From an uncultured Clostridia bacterium (lineage in GTDB: Bacteria > Bacillota > Clostridia > Oscillospirales > Acutalibacteraceae): a stretch of DNA of 6,073 nucleotides. Both the position numbers and the translations under genes were made by a program. Below the pieces are notes generated by a model. That model saw only the letters and a program-made list of their open reading frames with translations. It was not told the origin of the DNA and ran no database searches. Below, one piece after another: positions 1 through 5,931 of the stretch (its first letter is position 1; each line of letters begins with the position of its first letter). The DNA lies in NCBI GenBank assembly GCA_947302895.1, contig CAMYWU010000100.1:1-6073 (forward strand), written 5' to 3'.

Positions 1-69
1 CCAAAGGCGGTGTGTCCCCCCTGTAACATTTTGACTCCCCGACAAATCACAATTTATTTTAATTAACTG

Positions 70-98
70 TTGGAATATTCTTTCATTTGTGTTATACT
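70..98 (+). promoter_or_regulatory. Probable sigma-A promoter of the fhs-tsaE-tsaB-rpiB operon
   Basis: A -35 like hexamer TTGGAA (70-75, 4 of 6 consensus bases) lies 17 bases before the -10 hexamer TATACT (93-98, 5 of 6). The -10 is preceded by TGT (90-92), giving an extended -10 element. Transcription would start near 105 and leave a leader of about 35 bases, which contains a good Shine-Dalgarno GAGGAG (128-133) six bases before the fhs ATG. A leader this short leaves no room for a riboswitch. The match is by eye and no start site has been mapped. Confidence 0.7.
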
Positions 99-139
99 GT
101 TATGCGAAAAATGATAAATAAGCATTTGAGGAGCTAATA

Positions 140-1807
140 ATGTTAAGTGATATAGAAATTGCTCAGCAGGCAAAAATGAAAAAAATCGGCGAAATTGCCG
201 AGCAAATCGGAATATCAACAGAGGATATAGAGCCCTACGGTCATTATAAGGCGAAGCTTTCCGAAAGCGTTTTTGAAAAGCTTAAGGATAAAAAGGACGG
301 TAAGCTCATTCTTGTAACAGCAGTTAACCCGACACCCGCAGGTGAGGGCAAAACAACTATTTCAATCGGTCTTGGTCAGGCGATGAACAAAATCGGCAAA
401 AACGCTGTTATTGCGCTTCGTGAGCCCTCGCTCGGTCCTGTTTTCGGAATTAAGGGCGGTGCAGCAGGCGGCGGATATTCCCAGGTTGTTCCAATGGAGG
501 ATATCAACCTTCATTTCACAGGGGATATGCACGCAATAACATCTGCAAACAATCTTATGTGCGCAATGCTGGATAATCATATTCAGCAGGGCAATGAGCA
601 GAATATCGACCAAAGACAGATTCTTGTTAAGCGCTGTCTTGATATGAACGACCGTGCGCTCAGAAATATCGTATGCTCGCTTGGCGGCAAGCTTAACGGT
701 ATTCCGAGAGAGGATCATTTCTGCATAACAGTTGCAAGCGAGGTTATGGCAATTCTCTGTCTTGCAGCAGATATATTTGATTTAAAGAGAAGACTTGGCA
801 ACATCCTTGTTGGCTACAGATACGACGGCTCACCCGTATACTGCCGTGATATCAAGGCTGAGGGCGCAATGACTGTTCTTTTAAAGGACGCTATCAAGCC
901 GAACCTTGTTCAGACTCTTGAAAATACTCCCGTGCTCATCCACGGCGGTCCGTTTGCAAATATTGCCCACGGCTGCAACTCGGTTCGTGCAACAAAAATT
1001 GCGCTTAAGCTCGGCGATTATGCAATAACAGAGGCAGGTTTCGGCTCAGACCTCGGCGCTGAAAAGTTTATGGATATCAAGTGCCGCTATGCAGGGCTCA
1101 CTCCCTCATGCGTTGTTCTTGTTTCAACCGTTCGCTCAATGAAGTATAACGGCGGTGTTCCGAAAACAGAGCTTGCAAAGGAAAACCTTGAAGCGCTTGA
1201 AAAGGGCAGCGTAAATCTTGAAGCGCATATTGATAATCTTAAGAATTTCGGCGTAAACGTTGTTGTTGCAATCAACCATTTCTATGCCGATACCGAAAAA
1301 GAAATTGAATTTGTTAAAAACGTATGCGCTAAAAAGGGCGTTCCCTGCGCTGTTGCAAAATCCTTTGCCGAGGGCGGCGAAGGCGGCAGAGAGCTTGCTC
1401 AGTTAGTTGTTGAGGAATGCGAAAAGGAGAATAATTTCCATCAGCTTTATCCGCTTGAAATGGATGTTTATGATAAGATTAAGCTTATTGCAAAAGAGGT
1501 TTACGGTGCAGCAGGAGTTCATTTCCCGAAGGCAACAAGAGAAAAAATTGATGCTTTTGTTAAACTCGGAGCGGATAAGCTTCCTGTTTGTATTGCAAAA
1601 ACTCAGTATAGCTTAATCGACCGTCCAACTGAGCTTGGAAGACCTGAGGGAATTAAAATAACTATAACCGACGCCAATCTTTCAAACGGCGCAGGCTTCC
1701 TTGTTTGTCTTGCAGGCGGAGTTATGACTATGCCCGGACTTTCAAAAGCGCCTGCGGCATATAATATTGATATTGATGAAAACGGCAACACCGTTGGTCT
1801 TTTCTGA
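140..1807 (+). CDS. fhs: Formate--tetrahydrofolate ligase (10-formyl-THF synthetase)
   Basis: Cytoplasmic enzyme that joins formate to tetrahydrofolate using ATP, giving 10-formyl-THF for purine, fMet-tRNA and serine/glycine metabolism; in acetogens it is a methyl-branch step of the Wood-Ljungdahl pathway. The 555-residue product has the usual family length. Visible are the P-loop TPAGEGKTT (65-73), family signature 1 [11 protein letters not shown] (103-113), a signature-2 like segment [12 protein letters not shown] (328-339, with Ser where Ala is common), the [10 protein letters not shown] segment (301-310) and a C-terminal MPGL (531-534). The ATG is fixed by GAGGAG at 128-133 and by the promoter just upstream. 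It is the first gene of an operon; its TGA overlaps the tsaE ATG by one base. No acetogenesis genes are nearby, so the sequence does not show whether the role is biosynthetic or energy-related. Confidence 0.97.
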   Translation: MLSDIEIAQQAKMKKIGEIAEQIGISTEDIEPYGHYKAKLSESVFEKLKDKKDGKLILVTAVNPTPAGEGKTTISIGLGQAMNKIGKNAVIALREPSLGPVFGIKGGAAGGGYSQVVPMEDINLHFTGDMHAITSANNLMCAMLDNHIQQGNEQNIDQRQILVKRCLDMNDRALRNIVCSLGGKLNGIPREDHFCITVASEVMAILCLAADIFDLKRRLGNILVGYRYDGSPVYCRDIKAEGAMTVLLKDAIKPNLVQTLENTPVLIHGGPFANIAHGCNSVRATKIALKLGDYAITEAGFGSDLGAEKFMDIKCRYAGLTPSCVVLVSTVRSMKYNGGVPKTELAKENLEALEKGSVNLEAHIDNLKNFGVNVVVAINHFYADTEKEIEFVKNVCAKKGVPCAVAKSFAEGGEGGRELAQLVVEECEKENNFHQLYPLEMDVYDKIKLIAKEVYGAAGVHFPKATREKIDAFVKLGADKLPVCIAKTQYSLIDRPTELGRPEGIKITITDANLSNGAGFLVCLAGGVMTMPGLSKAPAAYNIDIDENGNTVGLF

Positions 1808-2247
1808 TGAGAGTTTTTGAAACAAAGAGTATTGAACAAACAAGAAAAAGAGCTGCCGAGCTTGCAAAGGAGCTGAAAAAGGGAAGCGTTATCGGCTTCC
1901 TCGGCGATTTGGGAGCGGGTAAAACTGCATTCACAGGCGGCTTTGTTGAGGGGCTTGGAATTGATGCGGATGTAAGTTCGCCAACCTTTGCAATCTGCAA
2001 TGATTATATCGGAAGCGAAAACAGAGTTCTCCACTATGATATGTACCGCATTGAAAGCTGGGAGGATTTATATTCAACGGGCTTTTTCGACAGTCTTGAA
2101 AGCGATGCATACATACTTGTTGAATGGAGCGAAAATGTTTTCGGTGCGCTTCCCGATGACGCTGTTATTATAAAAATAGAAAAGCTCGGCGAAAACGAGC
2201 GAAGATTTACCGTTATGAATAAAAACGAAGCGGAGCAATTAAGTTGA
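1807..2247 (+). CDS. tsaE: tRNA t6A biosynthesis ATPase TsaE
   Basis: TsaE is a small P-loop ATPase that works with TsaB and TsaD to place threonylcarbamoyl on A37 of ANN-reading tRNAs; its ATP hydrolysis is thought to reset the complex between cycles. The 146-residue product shows the family motifs in order: Walker A GDLGAGKT (33-40), SSPTF (57-61), HYDMYR (76-81, with the conserved Asp and Tyr-Arg) and LVEWSE (104-109). The length is normal for the family. The start ATG overlaps the fhs stop in TGATG and has no clear Shine-Dalgarno of its own, so translation probably depends on ribosomes ending fhs. It overlaps tsaB by four bases, and its partner gene being next supports the call. Older annotations name this family YjeE or YdiB. 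Confidence 0.96.
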   Translation: MRVFETKSIEQTRKRAAELAKELKKGSVIGFLGDLGAGKTAFTGGFVEGLGIDADVSSPTFAICNDYIGSENRVLHYDMYRIESWEDLYSTGFFDSLESDAYILVEWSENVFGALPDDAVIIKIEKLGENERRFTVMNKNEAEQLS

Positions 2248-2930
2248 TTTTAGCTATTGATTCCTCTGCAATAACCGCTTCGGCGGCGCTTACAGACGGA
2301 GAAAAAGTAATAAAAAGTGAATTTGTTAATGCAGGCTTAACCCATAGCGAAACCCTGCTTCCTATGATAAAAAGGGTTTTGAATAAAACTGATTCAGGCT
2401 TGCTTGATGCAATTGCAATAACCGCAGGTCCGGGCTCGTTCACAGGGGTCAGAATCGGCGTTGCAACTGCAAAGGGGCTTGCATTTAAAAATGCAATTCC
2501 CTGCATTAGCGTTTCAACTCTTGAAGCGATTGCGTATAATTTTATTGATGAAAACTGCATAGTTTGCGCCGTTATGGATGCAAGAAGAATGCAGTTTTAT
2601 AACGCCTTGTTTGAGTTAAAAAATGGACAGTGCATAAGACTGTGCGAAGATAGGGCGATTGCAATCGAGGATTTGAAAGAGGATTTAAAACGCTTTGAAA
2701 AGGTTATTATCGCAGGCGACGGAGCAAGACTGTGTTTTGAAAACATAGGTCTTGAAAATGCCGTTCTTGCCGAGGATGATAAAATATATCAAAACGCTGT
2801 TTCTGTTGCAAGAGCGGCTGAAAACAAAGAAAAAATCCCTGCCGCTCAGCTGATGCCGATATATCTCAGGCAGTCGCAGGCGGAGCGGGAATTAAGTCTT
2901 AAAATGAAAAGTAAGGAGAAAACAGTATGA
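2244..2930 (+). CDS. tsaB: tRNA t6A biosynthesis protein TsaB (TTG start)
   Basis: TsaB is the inactive ASKHA-fold paralogue of TsaD. It dimerises with TsaD and recruits TsaE in the complex that transfers threonylcarbamoyl to tRNA A37. The 228-residue product begins with the ILAIDSS strand (2-8), then has LTHSETLLP (32-40), the hallmark GPGSFTGVRIG (62-72) and a C-terminal PIYLRQSQAERE segment typical of bacterial TsaB. The start is the TTG at 2244, which aligns exactly with the family N-terminus. It overlaps the tsaE stop as TTGA and has GGAG at 2232-2235, eight bases upstream. An ATG start would remove essential beta strands. Its usual neighbours rimI and tsaD do not follow; rpiB does, so tsaD must be elsewhere in the genome. 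Confidence 0.95.
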   Translation: MILAIDSSAITASAALTDGEKVIKSEFVNAGLTHSETLLPMIKRVLNKTDSGLLDAIAITAGPGSFTGVRIGVATAKGLAFKNAIPCISVSTLEAIAYNFIDENCIVCAVMDARRMQFYNALFELKNGQCIRLCEDRAIAIEDLKEDLKRFEKVIIAGDGARLCFENIGLENAVLAEDDKIYQNAVSVARAAENKEKIPAAQLMPIYLRQSQAERELSLKMKSKEKTV

Positions 2931-3376
2931 TAGTTTTAGGTTCGGACCACGCAGGATATCCGCTCAAAGAGGAAATAAAGGTTTATCTTGAGGAAAACGG
3001 CATTGAATACTGTGATGTAGGCTGTTATTCTCCCGAGAGATACGATTATGCAAAGGCTGCTCAGAAGGCTTGCGAAAAGGTAGTAAGCGGTGAAGCAAAA
3101 AAGGCAATACTCTGCTGCGGTACGGGTATTGGAATTTCAATGGCTGCTAACAAGGTTAAGGGAATAAGAGCGGCTGCTGTAAGCGATTATTTCAGCGCAA
3201 AGTTTACAAGAATGCATAATGATGCAAACTGCCTCTGCCTCGGCGCAAGAGTTATCGGAGCAGGACTTGCGCTTGAATTGGTTGACGTTTTTCTTGAAAC
3301 AGGCTTTGAGGGCGGTCGCCATCAGACAAGAGTTGACCAGATAACCGCAATTGAAAACGGCGAAAAGGTTTATTAA
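2927..3376 (+). CDS. rpiB: Ribose-5-phosphate isomerase B
   Basis: Cytoplasmic RpiB/LacA/LacB-family isomerase, expected to interconvert ribose 5-phosphate and ribulose 5-phosphate in the non-oxidative pentose phosphate pathway. The 149-residue product has the phosphate/sugar-binding SDHAG (6-10), the catalytic-Cys motif CGTGIG (64-69; C64 by family comparison, preceded by another Cys), and RMHNDAN (95-101) with the ring-opening His at 97. Phosphate-contacting arginines lie in GGRHQTR (129-135). CGTGIG and the lack of a paired second subunit gene favour RpiB over galactose-6-phosphate isomerase LacA/LacB; allose-6-phosphate activity cannot be excluded. The ATG overlaps the tsaB stop (ATGA) and has a strong TAAGGAG (2912-2918) eight bases upstream. 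It is the last gene before a hairpin terminator. Confidence 0.94.
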   Translation: MIVLGSDHAGYPLKEEIKVYLEENGIEYCDVGCYSPERYDYAKAAQKACEKVVSGEAKKAILCCGTGIGISMAANKVKGIRAAAVSDYFSAKFTRMHNDANCLCLGARVIGAGLALELVDVFLETGFEGGRHQTRVDQITAIENGEKVY

Positions 3377-3425
3377 TAAAAGTGTATAATCAGTGTCGTA
3401 AGTACGGTAAATAATAAGAAAAAAC

Positions 3426-3456
3426 AAGAAGGCTGTTTTCAGCCTTCTTCATTTTT
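3426..3456 (+). terminator. Rho-independent terminator after rpiB, probably bidirectional
   Basis: A perfect 10-bp stem (AAGAAGGCTG at 3426-3435 with CAGCCTTCTT at 3440-3449) closes a TTTT loop (3436-3439). It is followed by a T run at 3452-3456. The opposite side has a run of six A (3419-3424), which reads as a T run on the minus strand, so the hairpin could work in both directions. It begins about 50 bases after the rpiB stop and separates the housekeeping operon from the sigma-factor operon. Confidence 0.93.
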
Positions 3457-3466
3457 GAAAACTATT

Positions 3467-3475
3467 TGTTATAAT
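3467..3475 (+). promoter_or_regulatory. Extended -10 promoter of the sigma-factor operon
   Basis: TGT followed by a perfect TATAAT (3470-3475) forms an extended -10 element just after the terminator. The place for a -35, 16 to 18 bases upstream, falls inside the terminator's 3' arm and holds no good hexamer, so recognition would depend on the extended -10. The predicted start near 3482 leaves a leader of about 50 bases. TTGAAA at 3455-3460 is only 9 bases from the -10 and cannot serve as its -35. I saw no clear ECF-type -35/-10 pair that would show autoregulation by the downstream sigma factor. Confidence 0.6.
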
Positions 3476-3501
3476 TTAGCTGTTTTACGGACTAATATAC
3501 G

Positions 3502-3513
3502 GAAAAGCTTTTC
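3502..3513. repeat. Perfect 12-bp palindrome in the sigma-factor leader
   Basis: GAAAAGCTTTTC is a perfect inverted repeat with no loop. It is centred about 25 bases after the predicted transcription start and about 26 bases before the sigma-factor start. A loop-free DNA palindrome there could bind a dimeric regulator, but 12 bp of A/T-rich symmetry can arise by chance. No second copy was noticed in the window. Confidence 0.35.
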
Positions 3514-3523
3514 GCATTTTATG

Positions 3524-3533
3524 AAAGAGGGGG
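3524..3533 (+). promoter_or_regulatory. Ribosome binding site that leaves the sigma-factor start ambiguous
   Basis: A purine run AAAGAGG (3524-3530) followed by GGG is the only Shine-Dalgarno candidate before the sigma-factor frame. It lies three bases before the GTG at 3534 and six bases before the TTG at 3537. The TTG has the more usual spacing, while GTG is the more commonly used codon. The two choices differ by one residue. An in-frame stop (TGA, 3522-3524) rules out any longer start. Confidence 0.6.
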
Positions 3534-4067
3534 GTGTTGGCTATTCTTAAGGGGAAAAAGCAGTTTGATACTGAGTTTAATGAAGCATTTGAGCTATATG
3601 GCGACCATATATACAGATTTTGTCTGTCAAGGCTTAAATGCAATGAAGAATATGCCAAGGACTGTACGCAGGACACCTTCCTGATTTTTTATAAGCGTCT
3701 GAAAAACGGCGAGACTTTTGATAACCCACGGGCTTTTTTATACAGAACAGCAAATAATTTTGTTAAAAAGAAATATGAGGAAATTCAAAAGAATTTGTCA
3801 AATCAGACACCGTTGAGTGATGACTGCGCTTCACTTGCAGATACCGCAAAAAGCATTGAAAACAGTCTTGATTTCAAGTCCTTTCAGCAAAAGCTGAATG
3901 AAATTCTCAGCGATGAAGAGAAGGCTTTGTATACTAAGCGTTTTATTGAAATGAAAAGCATTGAAAGTATTTCAGAGGAGCTTGGTATTAACAAAAAATA
4001 CTGTACAGTAAAAATATCAAGACTCAGACAAAAAATTCGTGCCGAGCTCGGCGAATACAGAATATGA
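3534..4067 (+). CDS. ECF-type RNA polymerase sigma factor
   Basis: Small sigma-70 family protein of 177 residues containing only the two domains kept in ECF sigma factors. Region 2 spans about residues 15-85, with the core-binding and -10-recognition helices around CTQDTFLIFYKRL (44-56) and FDNPRAFLYRTANNFVKKKY (62-81). Region 4 spans about 115-170, with a helix-turn-helix in ESISEELGINKKYCTVKISRLRQKIR. There is no region 1.1 or 3 and no extra C-terminal domain. It should direct RNA polymerase to a small promoter set, perhaps including its own operon. The start is non-ATG (GTG 3534 or TTG 3537), which may keep its level low. Twelve bases separate it from a membrane protein in the usual anti-sigma position. 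The exact ECF group cannot be assigned by eye; it does not look like SigI. Confidence 0.9.
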   Translation: MLAILKGKKQFDTEFNEAFELYGDHIYRFCLSRLKCNEEYAKDCTQDTFLIFYKRLKNGETFDNPRAFLYRTANNFVKKKYEEIQKNLSNQTPLSDDCASLADTAKSIENSLDFKSFQQKLNEILSDEEKALYTKRFIEMKSIESISEELGINKKYCTVKISRLRQKIRAELGEYRI

Positions 4068-4079
4068 AAGGAGCGGCTT

Positions 4080-5000
4080 ATGGATATATATTTTGATGAA
4101 AGCATACTGAATAATATCTTTAATAACAGCGAAATGACTGATGAGCTTTGCGCTTGTATCAGTGCGGTTATTGATTCAGAGCTCGAAAAGAGCGACAGCG
4201 AAATCGATTTTGATTATATTGATGAGTGCAGTAATATGCTCCTTGATATTCAAAGCAAGGATATAAGCTACACCAAAATTCTGCCGATTCTCAACTCGGA
4301 TAAGTTTATTGAAAGCACAAAAAAGCTGGCTAAGGGCGGCGTAATAAAATTTGCAAAAATCGGTATTGCTGCGGCAGTTGTTTTTACCTCGGTGCTTACT
4401 GCAAATGCTGCTGTAGGAAGCATAACGGGCAAAACCATTGTTGAGCATATTATCGGCAATGATAATAAAACTGTTGCTTTGGAAACGTTTACTACTCAGA
4501 GAGCAGGCGTTAAAAGAAGAAGCACGCCCGAAGTATCGGTCATTTCTGAGGCTGATAAGGATGAGACAATTGAAGTTTCATCCGTTGTATACGAGCCTGA
4601 AACAGAAAAATCAAGCGTTGTTTATGAAGAGGAGCCAACTACTCATACAACCACCGCTCATCACGACAGCGCTGAGGAATATGAAAAAAGGGAAACAACA
4701 ACACAGGCGCCAACGGTTTTGGGGCTTGATGCTGTTATTATCCACAGTGTTTTTAAAACCGAATATATTATCGGAGAAGAATTTTCCTCAAACGGACTTT
4801 ATCTTATTGCAAGCTACAGCGATTCAACGAGAAAAACAATAGATATTTCAGAATGTGATATAAGCGGTTTTGATTCATCTGCAGCAGGTTTGTGCAGAGT
4901 CAGTATAAGCTATAAGGGCAATGCTGCCATAATTGAAATTACCGTTAAAGAAAAGGAAACAACAACTCAGTCGGAAAATGAAGATGAAGAAAACATATAA
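4080..5000 (+). CDS. Single-pass membrane protein with extracellular Big_3-like Ig domain; candidate anti-sigma factor
   Basis: A 306-residue protein whose function I infer from layout. Residues 1-85 are acidic and probably cytoplasmic, with helical stretches at 18-35 and 44-58. Lysines (81, 82, 85, 90, 93) precede one membrane segment (about 94-113), so the inside-positive rule puts the C-terminus outside. Residues 135-210 are a Thr/Glu/Ser-rich linker with a repeated SSVVYE (167-172, 178-183) and PTTHTTT. Residues 215-289 resemble a bacterial Ig-like Big_3 domain: TEYIIGEEFSSNGLYL, a YSD turn and SGFDSSAAG. An acidic tail follows. The ATG has AAAGGAG (4067-4073) six bases upstream. No HxxxCxxC zinc anti-sigma motif is present (cysteines at 24, 26 and 50 only). 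Position after the sigma gene plus topology suggest an anti-sigma factor that senses a surface signal; a plain surface protein is the alternative. Confidence 0.75.
   Translation: MDIYFDESILNNIFNNSEMTDELCACISAVIDSELEKSDSEIDFDYIDECSNMLLDIQSKDISYTKILPILNSDKFIESTKKLAKGGVIKFAKIGIAAAVVFTSVLTANAAVGSITGKTIVEHIIGNDNKTVALETFTTQRAGVKRRSTPEVSVISEADKDETIEVSSVVYEPETEKSSVVYEEEPTTHTTTAHHDSAEEYEKRETTTQAPTVLGLDAVIIHSVFKTEYIIGEEFSSNGLYLIASYSDSTRKTIDISECDISGFDSSAAGLCRVSISYKGNAAIIEITVKEKETTTQSENEDEENI
4692..4706 (+). repeat. Direct repeat copy 1, encoding ETTTQ before the Ig-like domain
   Basis: GAAACAACAACACAG encodes residues 205-209 of the membrane protein. It matches the second copy at 4956-4970 in 14 of 15 bases, in the same frame, and the two copies bracket the Ig-like domain. 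Confidence 0.6.
4956..4970 (+). repeat. Direct repeat copy 2, encoding ETTTQ after the Ig-like domain
   Basis: GAAACAACAACTCAG encodes residues 293-297 of the membrane protein and differs from copy 1 by one base. Both copies are preceded by A-rich Lys/Glu codons. The pair could be a trace of domain insertion or duplication, or simply convergent Thr-rich linker sequence. Confidence 0.6.
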
Positions 5001-5919
5001 GCTGATTTGCATAGTGCTTAGCATATTGTTTTTGCTGCCGATATCGGTTTATGGCAGTGAGCACGAGCATATTATGGTTGAGGATTTCAAGGCGCCGACC
5101 TGTACTCAGGAGGGCTACTATAACTATTACTGCAGTATTTGCGGTTATTCGCCCGAAGAAGCTGAGGTTCTGCCGAAAACAGACCACAGAGTTGAATGCT
5201 GGACAGCGGATAAATCCGCAAACTGCCTGAATTACGGCAGGGAGCACGGAAAATGCCTTGATTGCGGTGCGCTAATTTACAGGAGCATAGAGCCGAATAA
5301 TATCCACAGGGCTAAAACAATATATGCCTATCCATCAACAGCACGCTCCGACGGTGAGGTTCTGATAAGATGTGAAATCTGCAACCAAATCCTTGAAAAA
5401 ACGGTTATTTACCGCATTAAAATGATAAAGCTGAGCAAAGGCAGATATGAATATGATAAAAAGCCCCATAAGCCGAAGGTGAGAGCCTACGACAGAGCGG
5501 GAAATGAGATAAACAAAGATAGTTTTACCGTTAAATATGATAAGAATTCAAGGTCGGTCGGAACACATAAAGCTGTTATAGAGTTTTTCGGTATGTATAG
5601 TGCCGAGGCAGTGCTCAGCTACAGAATTGTTCCGAGAACGGTTTCAATAAAGAAGCTTAAAGCAAAAAAGGGAAGTGCCTTAATAAAGACTGAAAAGCTT
5701 CCAGAGGAAGCGCAGGGCTATCAGATATTCTATGGTCAGGATAAATCCTTCAATAAGCATAAATCAATAACGGTAAAGAGCAGAAAACAGCTTGAAAAGA
5801 ATATAAAAAAGCTTAAGTCAAAGAAGAAGTATTATTTTAAGGTGAGAACCTTTTCAACTGTTAAAGATGAAAAATACTACTCTGAATGGTCGCCGGTAAA
5901 GAGCGTTACAATTAAGTAA
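4978..5919 (+). CDS. Secreted protein with Cys-x2-Cys modules, Ig-like and FN3-like domains
   Basis: Exported protein of 313 residues from the ATG at 4978 (an ATG at 4984 is also possible). Residues 1-26 form a signal peptide: MKMKK, a hydrophobic core, likely cleavage after VYG. Next are Cys modules: PTCTQEG (40-46) with CSIC (52-55), then ANCLNYG (81-87) with CLDC (93-96), then STARSDG with CEIC (132-135), where the leading Cys is lost. The CxxC spacing suggests metal binding or structural thiols outside the cell. Residues about 150-220 resemble an Ig-like repeat (YEYDKKPHKPKV...VKYDKNSRSVGTHKAVIEF). Residues about 221-313 resemble a lysine-rich FN3 domain (GYQIFYGQDKSF...KKYYFKVRTF...YYSEWSPVKSVTIK). 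No LPxTG, dockerin, SLH repeat or catalytic domain is visible. Its start overlaps the preceding gene by 23 bases with no strong Shine-Dalgarno, so it is probably translationally coupled. Likely a surface-binding or adhesion protein; the ligand is unknown. Confidence 0.82.
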   Translation: MKMKKTYKLICIVLSILFLLPISVYGSEHEHIMVEDFKAPTCTQEGYYNYYCSICGYSPEEAEVLPKTDHRVECWTADKSANCLNYGREHGKCLDCGALIYRSIEPNNIHRAKTIYAYPSTARSDGEVLIRCEICNQILEKTVIYRIKMIKLSKGRYEYDKKPHKPKVRAYDRAGNEINKDSFTVKYDKNSRSVGTHKAVIEFFGMYSAEAVLSYRIVPRTVSIKKLKAKKGSALIKTEKLPEEAQGYQIFYGQDKSFNKHKSITVKSRKQLEKNIKKLKSKKKYYFKVRTFSTVKDEKYYSEWSPVKSVTIK

Positions 5920-5931
5920 AGGAGAGATAAT

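Noticed and set aside
1..139. A tetrahydrofolate riboswitch or other leader RNA before fhs
   Set aside because: The predicted transcription start near 105 leaves only about 35 bases, and no folded conserved core or terminator hairpin is visible in the rest.
1603..2034. A 143-codon minus-strand open frame across the fhs-tsaE junction
   Set aside because: It is antisense to two conserved genes, resembles no known protein, and is explained by codon bias of the real frames.
2927..3376. Galactose-6-phosphate isomerase subunit (LacA/LacB)
   Set aside because: There is no paired subunit gene or lactose/tagatose pathway neighbour, and the CGTGIG motif fits RpiB.
3385..3390. A TATAAT hexamer after rpiB as a promoter
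   Set aside because: It has no -35 at proper distance and no TGn extension, and transcription from it would run into the terminator within about 40-60 bases.
3521..3550. A 9-codon upstream reading frame starting at ATG 3521 and overlapping the sigma-factor start
   Set aside because: It has no ribosome site at proper spacing (GGAAAAG is about 14 bases away), and its codons mostly reflect the purine run of the sigma gene's own Shine-Dalgarno.
4438..4842. A 134-codon + strand frame inside the membrane-protein gene
   Set aside because: It is an out-of-frame shadow with no ribosome site or recognisable domain; the main frame has a coherent membrane segment and Ig-like domain.
4692..4970. A CRISPR array or mobile-element target repeat
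   Set aside because: There are only two 15-base copies 264 bases apart, both in frame within a coding linker, with no spacers, transposase or inverted ends.
4933..4977. An upstream TTG start at 4933 for the secreted protein
   Set aside because: It would add 15 very basic residues before an already complete signal peptide and lacks a ribosome site; the ATG at 4978 gives a normal signal peptide.
3534..5000. Naming the pair sigI/rsgI
   Set aside because: The sigma factor has ordinary ECF regions 2 and 4, and the membrane protein lacks a recognisable RsgI N-terminal domain and the Asn-Pro autocleavage site known from that family.
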